Assembly: GCA_036847245.1 (NCBI GenBank)
Contig: DAIUAL010000083.1
Location: 1 to 13,326, forward strand
Length of the DNA stretch: 13,326 nt
Reading direction: 5' to 3'
Source: UBA4661 sp002405405
Lineage (GTDB): Bacteria > Bacteroidota > Ignavibacteria > Kapaibacteriales > UBA4661
Under the pieces are notes generated by a model. It was not told the DNA's origin. It saw only the letters and a program-made list of their open reading frames with translations, and ran no database searches. Shown in pieces: positions 6,805 through 13,326 of this stretch. Each line of letters opens with the position of its first letter. Position 1 is the first letter of the stretch. A program made the translations under genes and the position numbers.

Positions 6805-7364
6805 ATGACTACAAAAATCAAATACTTCCTCTTGGGTTTTCTTTCTGCCGCCGCGATTGTTGGTAGTCTTGTTGGTATTATTTACTATCAAGANNNNNNN
6901 NNNTCTTCTTTTTTCGCCCTAGTGTCATCAAAGCCCCTCTTGACCTGAGCAAAATACGTTTGCTGAATGGCGATAGTCTCCGGCTTGATGCAGGTGATAT
7001 TGTGATCATTCAGACGTGGAGTCGGGATGGCAGAAGGATAGGCGATGTAGAGATCGAGAAATTAGACTCTTTATCTCGTACTCTAGGGAATGTAAAGTCT
7101 ATTGCTCTGAATATAATTGATGATGCATCTCAACAGACGCAGTATGCTCAAGAGTATGCTCAAAAGCATCCATCAAACAAAATTCATTTTGCTAAAGTAG
7201 AACAGCAGGATGAAATCTTTCAGCTCCTGAAAACGAACGAAATGCATCATGAATCTTTTATTCTTAACAGTCAAGGTAATTTCCTCGCTCAGTACCAGAG
7301 TCCGGCTAACTGGAATCACCCTGAGTTTATAGCTCAACTGCGCTCATTGAAGCAAACTCAATAA
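6805..7364 (+). CDS. Membrane-anchored thioredoxin-fold (TlpA-like) protein without active-site cysteines; broken by scaffold gap
   Basis: The 5' part (6805-6893) encodes MTTKIK followed by a hydrophobic stretch (FLLGFLSAAAIVGSLVGIIYY), a single membrane anchor. After the Ns the frame continues from about 6906 to the TAA at 7362-7364. The periplasmic part follows the layout of TlpA-like redoxins: a strand before the active site (GDIVIIQTWSRDGRR, where TlpA has an FWATWCxPC-type sequence), a middle alpha/beta region, then SFILNSQGNFLAQYQSPANW, matching the family's TTFLIDxxGxIxxxxxGPxxW stretch. There is no cysteine in the visible protein, and the cis-proline before SFILN is also replaced. It is therefore unlikely to act as a thiol oxidoreductase; a binding or structural role is possible. 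The two fragments are in different phases across exactly 10 Ns; a true gap of 3n+2 bases restores the frame. Family call by pattern only. Confidence 0.65.
6894..6903. other. Assembly gap (10 Ns)
   Basis: Ten consecutive Ns, most likely a fixed-length scaffold spacer and not a measured distance. The gap falls just after the membrane anchor of the thioredoxin-fold gene, so some residues there are missing. Confidence 0.98.
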
Positions 7365-7395
7365 GAGCGTCAGATAGAAAAAGGCATAAAGCAAA

Positions 7396-7429
7396 AAAGA
7401 GCAGAGTACCAATGTGTATTCTGCTCTTT
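7396..7429 (-). terminator. Hairpin terminator between the convergent thioredoxin-fold gene and purB
   Basis: AAAGAGCAGAGTA (7396-7408) pairs with TATTCTGCTCTTT (7417-7429) over 13 bases with one G-T wobble and an 8-base loop. Read on the minus strand, the stem is followed by a run of six Ts, so it fits best as the purB terminator. On the plus strand the trailing T-run is weaker, but the hairpin may also end the transcript from the left. Confidence 0.8.
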
Positions 7430-7462
7430 ACATTTTACGATTGTATATGTGCTTCTGTCTAT

Positions 7463-8755
7463 CTACACACCGCACCGTGCAAAGATTGCATCGACATTGC
7501 GGAGTGATTTTTGTACATCGCACAGAGAGCGCAATTCATCTGCCGGAAGTATTGCTGTAATCTCGGCATCGGCAACAAGGTAATCCAAAAATGGTTTGCG
7601 CTCTGCCCATGTCTGCATGGCATTACGTTGCACCATAGCATAAGCATTCTCGCGCGACACACCACGCTTTGCTAATTCCAGAAGAATTGTTTGCGAGTAG
7701 TGCAGTCCGCAGGTAATATCAAAATTCTTCTGCATGGTGTCAGGATACACCAATAACTTATCGACGAGATTGATCATCAAATGAAGCATATAATCCAGCG
7801 CGATTGTTGAGTCGGGACAAATCACTCGCTCAACACTGCTGTGCGAAATATCACGCTCATGCCACAACGCGATATTCTCCATTGCCGCCATCGCATTGCC
7901 ACGCAGAAGACGCGCTAAGCCGCATACACGCTCGCTCACAATCGGATTACGTTTGTGCGGCATTGCAGAACTACCCTTTTGCCCTTTTGAGAAATACTCC
8001 TCAGCTTCGAGAACTTCGGTACGCTGCAAATGGCGAATCTCCGTAGCAATTTTTTCGAGAGTACCGCCAATCACAGCAAGCGTCGAAAGAAATTCCGCAT
8101 GACGATCACGTTGAATAACTTGCGTTGAAACACTCGCCGGTTGCAAGCCCAAATGTTTGCAGACATACTCTTCTACCTGCATCGATAAATGCTCGAATGT
8201 CCCTACGGCACCGGAAATCATCCCCACAGCAATCGTTGCTATCGCCTTCTGCAAACGCTCTTCATTCCGTTTCATCTCTTCATGCCATAGGAGCATTTTC
8301 AAACCAAAAGTTGTTGGCTCGGCATGAATACCGTGCGTACGTCCGATACACAAAGTATGCTTAAATTCATTGGCACGGCGAGCCAAGATGCTTCGCAGTT
8401 GTTGCACACGTCCTAAAAGAAGTTCACCTGCCTGCTTGAGTTGCACGGACAAACATGTATCGAGCACATCGCTGGATGTCATACCCAAGTGAATATACCG
8501 CGCCGGCTCGCCGACATATTCGGCAACATTCGTCAGAAATGCGATGACATCATGCTTGGTTGTTTCTTCAATTTCAAGAACACGCTCTACATTAAAATTT
8601 CCTGTCGCACGAATGTGTCGTGCGGCTTCATCAGGAATCACCCCAAGTTCCGCTTGCGCTTCGCAAGCAAGTGTTTCAATTTCTAACCAAATTTTGTATT
8701 TGTTATCGTCTGTCCAAATAGCACCCATTTCGGGGCGTGTGTAACGTGCAATCAT
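7463..8755 (-). CDS. purB: Adenylosuccinate lyase
   Basis: PurB removes fumarate in two purine steps: SAICAR to AICAR, and adenylosuccinate to AMP. I start at the ATG at 8753-8755, giving 430 residues beginning MIARYTRPEMGAIWTDD, which aligns with the start of B. subtilis PurB (431). The open frame continues 16 codons upstream (to 8803), but those residues are outside the family. Key features are TKHDV with His68, the H89-containing IHLGMTSSDV (88-97), RTHGIHAEPTT (139-149, His141), and the fumarase/aspartase superfamily signature GSSAMPHKRNP (261-271), which includes the catalytic serine loop. LWHERDISHSS (297-307) is also typical. The enzyme is a cytoplasmic homotetramer in characterised members. 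It lies alone in its transcription unit: the hairpin at 8791-8832 precedes it and another follows. No clear Shine-Dalgarno sequence is seen. Confidence 0.97.
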   Translation of the reverse strand: MIARYTRPEMGAIWTDDNKYKIWLEIETLACEAQAELGVIPDEAARHIRATGNFNVERVLEIEETTKHDVIAFLTNVAEYVGEPARYIHLGMTSSDVLDTCLSVQLKQAGELLLGRVQQLRSILARRANEFKHTLCIGRTHGIHAEPTTFGLKMLLWHEEMKRNEERLQKAIATIAVGMISGAVGTFEHLSMQVEEYVCKHLGLQPASVSTQVIQRDRHAEFLSTLAVIGGTLEKIATEIRHLQRTEVLEAEEYFSKGQKGSSAMPHKRNPIVSERVCGLARLLRGNAMAAMENIALWHERDISHSSVERVICPDSTIALDYMLHLMINLVDKLLVYPDTMQKNFDITCGLHYSQTILLELAKRGVSRENAYAMVQRNAMQTWAERKPFLDYLVADAEITAILPADELRSLCDVQKSLRNVDAIFARCGV

Positions 8756-8790
8756 GGTAGCAAGGCAGGAAGATGAAGTGTATAAAAAGA

Positions 8791-8832
8791 CAAAATCCGA
8801 CACATGATGATTTTTGCGTGTGTCGGATTTTG
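8791..8832 (-). terminator. Hairpin terminator after the receiver gene
   Basis: CAAAATCCGACACA (8791-8804) and TGTGTCGGATTTTG (8819-8832) are perfectly complementary over 14 bases with a 14-base loop. On the minus strand the stem is followed by TCTTTTTATAC, a T-rich tail. It begins 18 bases after the receiver stop and ends only 35 bases before the purB start, so the purB promoter must lie very close to or within it. Confidence 0.82.
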
Positions 8833-8850
8833 CTGTAGAAAATAGCTCTG

Positions 8851-9228
8851 TTATTTTTTATGAGTATCAATTAATGATTGCAAACGCTGGCGCAATTCCC
8901 CCGGTGAGAATGGCTTTGTAATGTAATCATGAACATTCAATGATAGACCTTGTTGGATATTTTCACGCTCGCGCATCGATGTCAAAAACACCTTGATAGC
9001 ATTATTAAATCGTGAGTCACCATTGATTTTCTTCATGAGCGTAAAGCCATCCATTTGGGGCATTTGCACATCGCACATAATCACGTCGGGTACAACATTT
9101 TGAAGTGCATCCCACGCTTTTTGTCCATCTTCTGCAACAATCAATTCAAACCCTTCTTTTTCCAAAATGAATTTGGTGAGCGTACGTATGCCGGGATCGT
9201 CTTCAGCGAGAAAGATTTTGAGTTTCAT
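8851..9228 (-). CDS. Single-domain response regulator (CheY-like receiver)
   Basis: The 125 residues form one complete receiver domain with nothing attached. All expected residues are present: the acidic pair Asp10-Asp11 (LAEDDPG), the phospho-acceptor Asp53 in MCDVQMPQMDG, Thr83 in FLTS, and Lys105-Pro106 in DYITKPF. It should be phosphorylated by a histidine kinase and act by protein contact, since there is no DNA-binding output domain. No kinase or chemotaxis gene is in the window, so its partner and pathway are unknown; calling it cheY would be unsafe. It lies between aconitase and purB on the same strand, with 179 bases upstream and its own terminator downstream, suggesting a single-gene unit. 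The ATG at 9226-9228 gives MKLKIFLAEDD, a standard receiver start; no Shine-Dalgarno sequence precedes it. Confidence 0.94.
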   Translation of the reverse strand: MKLKIFLAEDDPGIRTLTKFILEKEGFELIVAEDGQKAWDALQNVVPDVIMCDVQMPQMDGFTLMKKINGDSRFNNAIKVFLTSMRERENIQQGLSLNVHDYITKPFSPGELRQRLQSLIDTHKK

Positions 9229-9407
9229 GCAGATTCAATGAAAAATGAGAAAAATCATGTCGTAAGCTATGAGCGGACAACGGTATAGCATATGCTCTGT
9301 GCACATTGCCCAACTTTGTATATTATTCAAATACCAAGCCGAAGATACAATCCGCTCTTGAATTCACAATACGTAAAGGAACAAAAAAATTCAAATTCTT
9401 CTTACGA

Positions 9408-11663
9408 TTAGTGTGCTATTTTTTTCGCCATTAAATTCAATGCACTACCTGCATGGAACCACTCCAACTGTTGTGCATTAAATGTGTGTTTTAACATAAT
9501 AGTTGCTGTTGTACCATCGCCATGTGTAATCGTGAGTTCAACATGCTTACCGGGTGCAAGAGTTGTAATATCCAAGCTCAATGTATCCCCTTCAACAATC
9601 GTATCATAATCAGCAGGATTCACAAATGTCAGTGGCAACATACCTTGTTTTTTGAGGTTCGTTTCATGAATACGAGCAAAAGATTTTGTGATAATCACTT
9701 TACCGTTCAAGAAACGTGGCTCCATAGCGGCATGCTCGCGTGATGAACCTTCTCCATAGTTTTCATCACCAACGACAACCCAACCCAAATTGTTGGCTTT
9801 GTACTCACGTGCAACTTTCGGTACTTCGTCATAGGCACCGCTTAACCGATTCTTGATGCTATTTGCCATGCCATTGGCATAGTTGATTGCACCAATGAAC
9901 ATATTATTGGAGATGTTATCCAAATGCCCACGGAATTTCAACCATGGACCTGCCATCGAGATATGGTCAGTGGTACATTTACCTTTCACTTTCATAAGAA
10001 GCGGCATGTTTTTATACATTTCCGCAGTTGGTGCTGAGAAAGGCGCAAGCTTTTGCAAGCGATCGGATGTTGCAGCAATCACCACTTCAACACCTGAACC
10101 ATCTTCAGCGGGTGCAACAAATCCTTCAAGATCAGGAACAAAACCGCCAGCTGGTAATTCATCGCCTACTGGTGGTTGAAGCATGACACCATTGATTGGC
10201 TCTTTGGTAAAATCAACAGTCAGGTTACCCGCAAGTGCAAATGCAGCAACTGTTTCCGGCGATGCGACAAACGCATGTGTTTCTGCAATGCCATCATTAC
10301 GACCGGTAAAGTTGCGGTTGAATGACGTAATAATAGAGTTCTTATCACCTTTTTTCACATCATGACGCTTCCACTGACCAATACATGGTCCGCATGCATT
10401 GGCAAGTACAGTGCCGCCGATGGATTCCATTGCTTCAAGCACACCATCGCGTTGAATGGTTTTCAGGACTTGCTCTGAACCCGGCGTAATCGTGAATTCT
10501 GCTTTTGCCTTTAACCCATGTTTTGCCGCCTCTTTGGCAATTGCCGCAACGCGCGTCATATCCTCATAGCTGGAATTAGTACATGAGCCAATCAACGCAA
10601 CACGCAGTTCTTCGGGCCATTCATTCTTTTTCACATTTTTCACAAACTCTGAAATTGGTTGCGCGAGATCCGGTGTGAATGGACCATTGATATGCGGCTC
10701 CAACTCTGACAGATTGATTTCGATAACTTGATCATAGTATTTCTCAGGATTTGCAATAACATCAGGATCGGCACACAGATGCTCAGCGATACCATCGGCA
10801 AGATCGGCAACCTCTTGACGACCGGTCGAAGCCAAGTACCGCGCCATCGAAGCGTCATACGGGAAAATGGATGTTGTTGCACCAATCTCTGCGCCCATGT
10901 TACAGATCGTTCCTTTACCGGTTGCGGACATATTGGCACATCCCTCGCCAAAGTATTCAACGATAGCACCGGTACCACCTTTTACGGTCAGGATACCTGC
11001 AAGTTTGAGAATCACATCTTTTGGTGAAGTCCATCCTGATAACTTACCGGTCAGCTTCACACCAATAAATTTCGGTGCTTGCAATTCCCATGGCATACCA
11101 GCCATAACATCGACTGCATCAGCACCACCAACACCAATAGCAATCATACCAAGACCACCGGCATTCGGTGTATGCGAATCTGTTCCAATCATCATTCCAC
11201 CGGGGAATGCATAATTTTCGATAACGACTTGGTGAATAATACCTGCACCGGGCTTCCAAAAACCGATGCCATATTTCTTTGATACTGAAGCAAGGAAATT
11301 GAAGACTTCTTCGTTTTCGACCAATGATTTCTGTAAATCGGATACTGCACCATGCTCAGCACGAATCAAGTGATCGCAATGCACTGTCGAGGGCACAGCC
11401 ACACGAGGCATCCCAGCTGACATAAATTGCAACAATGCCATTTGTGCTGTAGCATCTTGCATGGCAACACGGTCAGGACGAAAATCTACGTATGAAACAC
11501 CGCGTGTAGGTAATTCAGTATGTTGATCGACCGGTACATCCAGGTGAGCAAATAATACTTTTTCAGCAAAGGTCATCGAACGACCAAGTTTAGCTTTTGC
11601 CGCTACAACACGATTACCAAAATCGGCATAGACTTTTTTAATCATCGCAAGATCGCGTACCAT
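9408..11663 (-). CDS. Aconitate hydratase (mitochondrial-type aconitase)
   Basis: Aconitase isomerises citrate to isocitrate through cis-aconitate in the TCA cycle, using a [4Fe-4S] cluster whose fourth iron binds substrate. The 751 residues match the mitochondrial-type (ACO2-like) subfamily and not the approximately 890-residue AcnA type. Cluster ligands are Cys361 in GSCTNSSYEDM and Cys424/Cys427 in NACGPCIGQW. Other motifs are VPSTVHCDHL (90-99), IGTDSHTPNAGGLG (159-172), KGGTGAIVEY (228-237) and NMGAEIGATTSIFPY (255-269). The swivelling C-terminal domain carries GEGSSREHAAMEPR (637-650) with the catalytic Ser641 and Arg642. The start ATG at 11661-11663 has AAGGA (11672-11676 on the plus strand) 8 bases away; Met7 is an alternative. 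No other TCA gene is adjacent. It is divergent from the ASKHA-fold gene across 388 bases. The gene is often called acn or acnA, but symbol use for this subfamily is inconsistent. Confidence 0.97.
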   Translation of the reverse strand: MVRDLAMIKKVYADFGNRVVAAKAKLGRSMTFAEKVLFAHLDVPVDQHTELPTRGVSYVDFRPDRVAMQDATAQMALLQFMSAGMPRVAVPSTVHCDHLIRAEHGAVSDLQKSLVENEEVFNFLASVSKKYGIGFWKPGAGIIHQVVIENYAFPGGMMIGTDSHTPNAGGLGMIAIGVGGADAVDVMAGMPWELQAPKFIGVKLTGKLSGWTSPKDVILKLAGILTVKGGTGAIVEYFGEGCANMSATGKGTICNMGAEIGATTSIFPYDASMARYLASTGRQEVADLADGIAEHLCADPDVIANPEKYYDQVIEINLSELEPHINGPFTPDLAQPISEFVKNVKKNEWPEELRVALIGSCTNSSYEDMTRVAAIAKEAAKHGLKAKAEFTITPGSEQVLKTIQRDGVLEAMESIGGTVLANACGPCIGQWKRHDVKKGDKNSIITSFNRNFTGRNDGIAETHAFVASPETVAAFALAGNLTVDFTKEPINGVMLQPPVGDELPAGGFVPDLEGFVAPAEDGSGVEVVIAATSDRLQKLAPFSAPTAEMYKNMPLLMKVKGKCTTDHISMAGPWLKFRGHLDNISNNMFIGAINYANGMANSIKNRLSGAYDEVPKVAREYKANNLGWVVVGDENYGEGSSREHAAMEPRFLNGKVIITKSFARIHETNLKKQGMLPLTFVNPADYDTIVEGDTLSLDITTLAPGKHVELTITHGDGTTATIMLKHTFNAQQLEWFHAGSALNLMAKKIAH

Positions 11664-12051
11664 AGGTTGTATCCTTAATGTGAATGTGAATATGAAATGA
11701 GAACAGACAAAAAATTATGAGCCGGGCATAGAATTTTCATCGGTTTTTGCAGTTGCTGTTGCACACACAAACTGCATGACGAATGCGCACTGCGAAGATA
11801 CAAAAATCACATGCTGTGGCACGGAGAGTTTTCAGGAATTTCATCATGATTATACGCTATCAGTTTTTTGGCAAGATTTTTTCGGAGTACTTTTGATGAT
11901 AATGCTGCAAGGGAAATAAGCGTACGTTCTCTCGCTTGATGACTTTTTGCTACATTGTGCCTGAATTTATTTTGATAACACTCATCGAACAGAGTACAGC
12001 GCAGAGAAATACATTCAGACAACTCTTCTTTGCATCTTGAGGATACACTCC
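11664..12051. other. Divergent intergenic region between aconitase and the ASKHA-fold gene
   Basis: This 388-base spacer holds no convincing gene. A 71-codon minus-strand frame at 11807-12022 has no family features. It contains the aconitase ribosome site (11672-11676), a short run of TGTGAA/TATGAA-like repeats next to it (about 11679-11697), a promoter-like pair at 11947-11974 and the ribosome site at 12039-12043. Promoters for both flanking genes are expected here. Confidence 0.65.
11947..11974 (+). promoter_or_regulatory. Candidate Bacteroidota-type promoter for the ASKHA-fold gene
   Basis: TTTTTG (TTG at 11947-11949) is followed after 18 bases by TATTTTG (11968-11974), giving the same TTTTG-N18/19-TAnTTTG layout as upstream of proB. 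It would start a transcript with a leader of about 70 bases. Consensus match only. Confidence 0.3.
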
Positions 12052-12975
12052 ATGGAACCGACTATTGCTGTTTATTTTGATTATGATCGCACATACGTAG
12101 CTCTTCTAGAGCCGGATCCAAAGTTTGCGTATTCTTTGGCATATATCAATTCGACCGATCGTCCGATTGATTTCAATGGAACAGTCGAAAATGCAATTGC
12201 CTCGCAAGTTTTGCTCGATCTGAATGAAATTTTAGCTGAAATTGGCGGTGCAGCTTCGCGCATTACAGTATCAATCGCTATGGAATGTGCTATTGTCCAT
12301 ACATTTCCCATTCCTGAAGAAGCTACTCGAGCACAGATCCGCCAAATGCTCAACATGGAAATCAACCAAAATTTTCCGCAGTTTGAAAAAGGACAATTTC
12401 GCAGTCGTGTCTATACTCTACCACCAAACAACAAGGGTAAAGATTTTGCATTGGCAACAATCATGGATAAAATGACACCGCGCATTCCGGAGATCGCCTT
12501 GCTCCCATTACATGGTCGTATTGATCGCATCGATGTCGCACAGTTCACTGCACATGATGCCTATTGCTATAACTATCCTGATTCGCTTTCTCAGACAGTT
12601 GCACTCTTCGGTATTCATGGTAAATTCTGGGATGTGAGCGTTGTTCGCGATGGGAAAATTGCCGCCTATATGTCTATTATGAGTGATAGTGTCCGCGATT
12701 TTGGTGGCGAATGTGAAGCTCAAATTCACAAAATGACGGAAAACCTCGTTCCGTTTATTGATGGTGCTTTTTTCTTTGGTGCAGGTCTGACTTCAGCCAA
12801 ACTCCATGATGCCACAACAAAAATGTCCGTCCCGGTACATCGCTTGAATGCTCTGCGTATGCTCACGACATCGCTTGGTGATCGAGAACGCGACTACTGC
12901 TCGCGCGTGGCGCATATTCTTCCTTCGTGCATTGGCAGTGCCGTGCCGATGATGAATATCCCGATGGAAATGTAG
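12052..12975 (+). CDS. PilM-like ASKHA-fold protein, possible DUF3822 relative
   Basis: I do not recognise a characterised gene. The ATG at 12052 (307 residues) is chosen over an in-frame TTG at 12037 because GAGGA (12039-12043) lies 8 bases before it. The pattern suggests an actin/hexokinase-like (ASKHA) fold as in PilM: a first strand pair IAVYFDYDRTYVALLE (5-20), a segment EEATRAQIRQMLNMEINQNFP (89-109) resembling the PilM region where membrane-helix contacts occur, a second core strand pair ALFGIHGKFWDVSVVRDGKIAAY (184-206), and a late FFFGAGLTSAKL turn (240-251) followed by VPVHRLNALRML. The nucleotide-binding glycines and acids are poorly conserved. There is no signal peptide. It lies 65 bases before rsmD on the same strand. 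From memory, Bacteroidota often carry a DUF3822 protein beside rsmD, which would fit; this is inference. No pilus or secretion genes are visible. Confidence 0.7.
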   Translation: MEPTIAVYFDYDRTYVALLEPDPKFAYSLAYINSTDRPIDFNGTVENAIASQVLLDLNEILAEIGGAASRITVSIAMECAIVHTFPIPEEATRAQIRQMLNMEINQNFPQFEKGQFRSRVYTLPPNNKGKDFALATIMDKMTPRIPEIALLPLHGRIDRIDVAQFTAHDAYCYNYPDSLSQTVALFGIHGKFWDVSVVRDGKIAAYMSIMSDSVRDFGGECEAQIHKMTENLVPFIDGAFFFGAGLTSAKLHDATTKMSVPVHRLNALRMLTTSLGDRERDYCSRVAHILPSCIGSAVPMMNIPMEM

Positions 12976-13040
12976 TTTCTTGAATATTATCTCTCAATGG
13001 GTATAGATCATTCCCTTGATTTCTTTCTCTGTGGCTTGCT

Positions 13041-13326
13041 ATGCGGATTACCGGCGGTACTTTCAAAGGACGTACACTGAATACTCAACGCTTGCAATCG
13101 GCACGCCCTACTACTGACCGCGCTCGCGAAACAATCTTCAACATTCTGTACAATCATTGCGATCTCTCCGAAGCACATGTCCTCGATATTTGTGCAGGCA
13201 GTGGAGCACTCAGCTTTGAAGCCCTCAGCCGCGGGGCACAGAAATCCGTCATGATAGAATCTTCTCGCTCCAATGCAGAGATAATTCTCTCCAATGCAGC
13301 TACATTAGCATGTGCTCATCTCGTAT
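13041..13326 (+). CDS. rsmD: 16S rRNA (guanine-966-N2)-methyltransferase, 5' part
   Basis: RsmD methylates G966 (E. coli numbering) of 16S rRNA using S-adenosylmethionine during 30S assembly. The gene runs off the right edge after 95 codons, roughly half of a typical protein of about 180-190 residues. The visible part has the family start MRITGGTFKGRTL, the conserved RPTTDRARETIFNIL (22-36), and the SAM-binding motif I, VLDICAGSGALSFEALSRGA (47-66), where most members have DLFAGSG; here the Leu-Phe are Ile-Cys. Glu73 ends the second strand as expected for the ribose-binding acid. The catalytic NPPY-type motif lies beyond the window. The start ATG at 13041 fits the family; no Shine-Dalgarno sequence is obvious. 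It follows the ASKHA-fold gene by 65 bases and is probably cotranscribed. Confidence 0.93.
   Translation, partial: MRITGGTFKGRTLNTQRLQSARPTTDRARETIFNILYNHCDLSEAHVLDICAGSGALSFEALSRGAQKSVMIESSRSNAEIILSNAATLACAHLV

Noticed and set aside
6904..6946. Reading the gene straight through the 10 Ns in the frame of the 6805 ATG
   Set aside because: That frame stops at TGA shortly after the gap, whereas another frame is open and has fold similarity; the N count is probably arbitrary.
8756..8803. 16-residue N-terminal extension of PurB
   Set aside because: It runs into the receiver terminator hairpin and lies before the conserved MIARYTRPEMGAIW start.
9229..9407. Possible terminator after aconitase
   Set aside because: Only a 5-base stem with mismatches could be drawn; not supported.
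11807..12022. 71-codon minus-strand ORF between aconitase and the ASKHA-fold gene
   Set aside because: No family features and it occupies the space where both divergent promoters are needed.

Overview
The window looks like a contig from a Gram-negative bacterium of the Bacteroidota/Chlorobi (FCB) side of the tree. The basis is indirect: a mitochondrial-type aconitase of about 750 residues, an MlaE-type lipid permease, an exported prolyl oligopeptidase, several starts without Shine-Dalgarno sequences, two TTTTG-N18/19-TAnTTTG promoter-like pairs, and an ASKHA-fold protein directly upstream of rsmD. A Kapabacteria or Ignavibacteria-like lineage is possible, but I cannot confirm it. A run of exactly 10 Ns at 6894-6903 is typical of a scaffold join in a draft or metagenomic assembly.

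Layout. 1-477 (+): the 3' end of a leucine-rich-repeat protein made of 23-residue units. 531-1310 (-): mlaE, convergent with the LRR gene. 1311-1659: divergent spacer with an inverted repeat and a promoter-like pair. 1660-5780 (+): proB, an exported prolyl oligopeptidase and ribE, ended by a perfect 16-bp-stem terminator (5802-5840). 5841-6245: AT-rich spacer without a convincing gene. 6246-7364 (+): a lipoprotein gene whose start and body are in different frames joined by a (CT)8 tract, then a membrane-anchored thioredoxin-fold protein without cysteines, interrupted by the Ns. 7396-7429: hairpin at the convergent junction. 7463-9228 (-): purB and an orphan CheY-like receiver, each followed by a hairpin. 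9408-11663 (-): aconitase. 11664-12051: divergent spacer. 12052 to the right edge (+): an ASKHA/PilM-like protein and the 5' part of rsmD.

Most genes are unrelated housekeeping functions: proline, riboflavin and purine synthesis, the TCA cycle, rRNA modification and envelope lipid traffic. The accessory-looking segment is 5841-7364. Its key observation is the lipoprotein gene. From the only plausible ATG (6246) translation hits a stop right after (CT)8. With (CT)7 or (CT)10 it would run into a textbook lipobox (LAFVGC) and a 158-residue mature protein, while (CT)9 would also stop. This is the architecture of a phase-variable contingency gene caught in the OFF state, although an indel error in the repeat cannot be excluded from one sequence.
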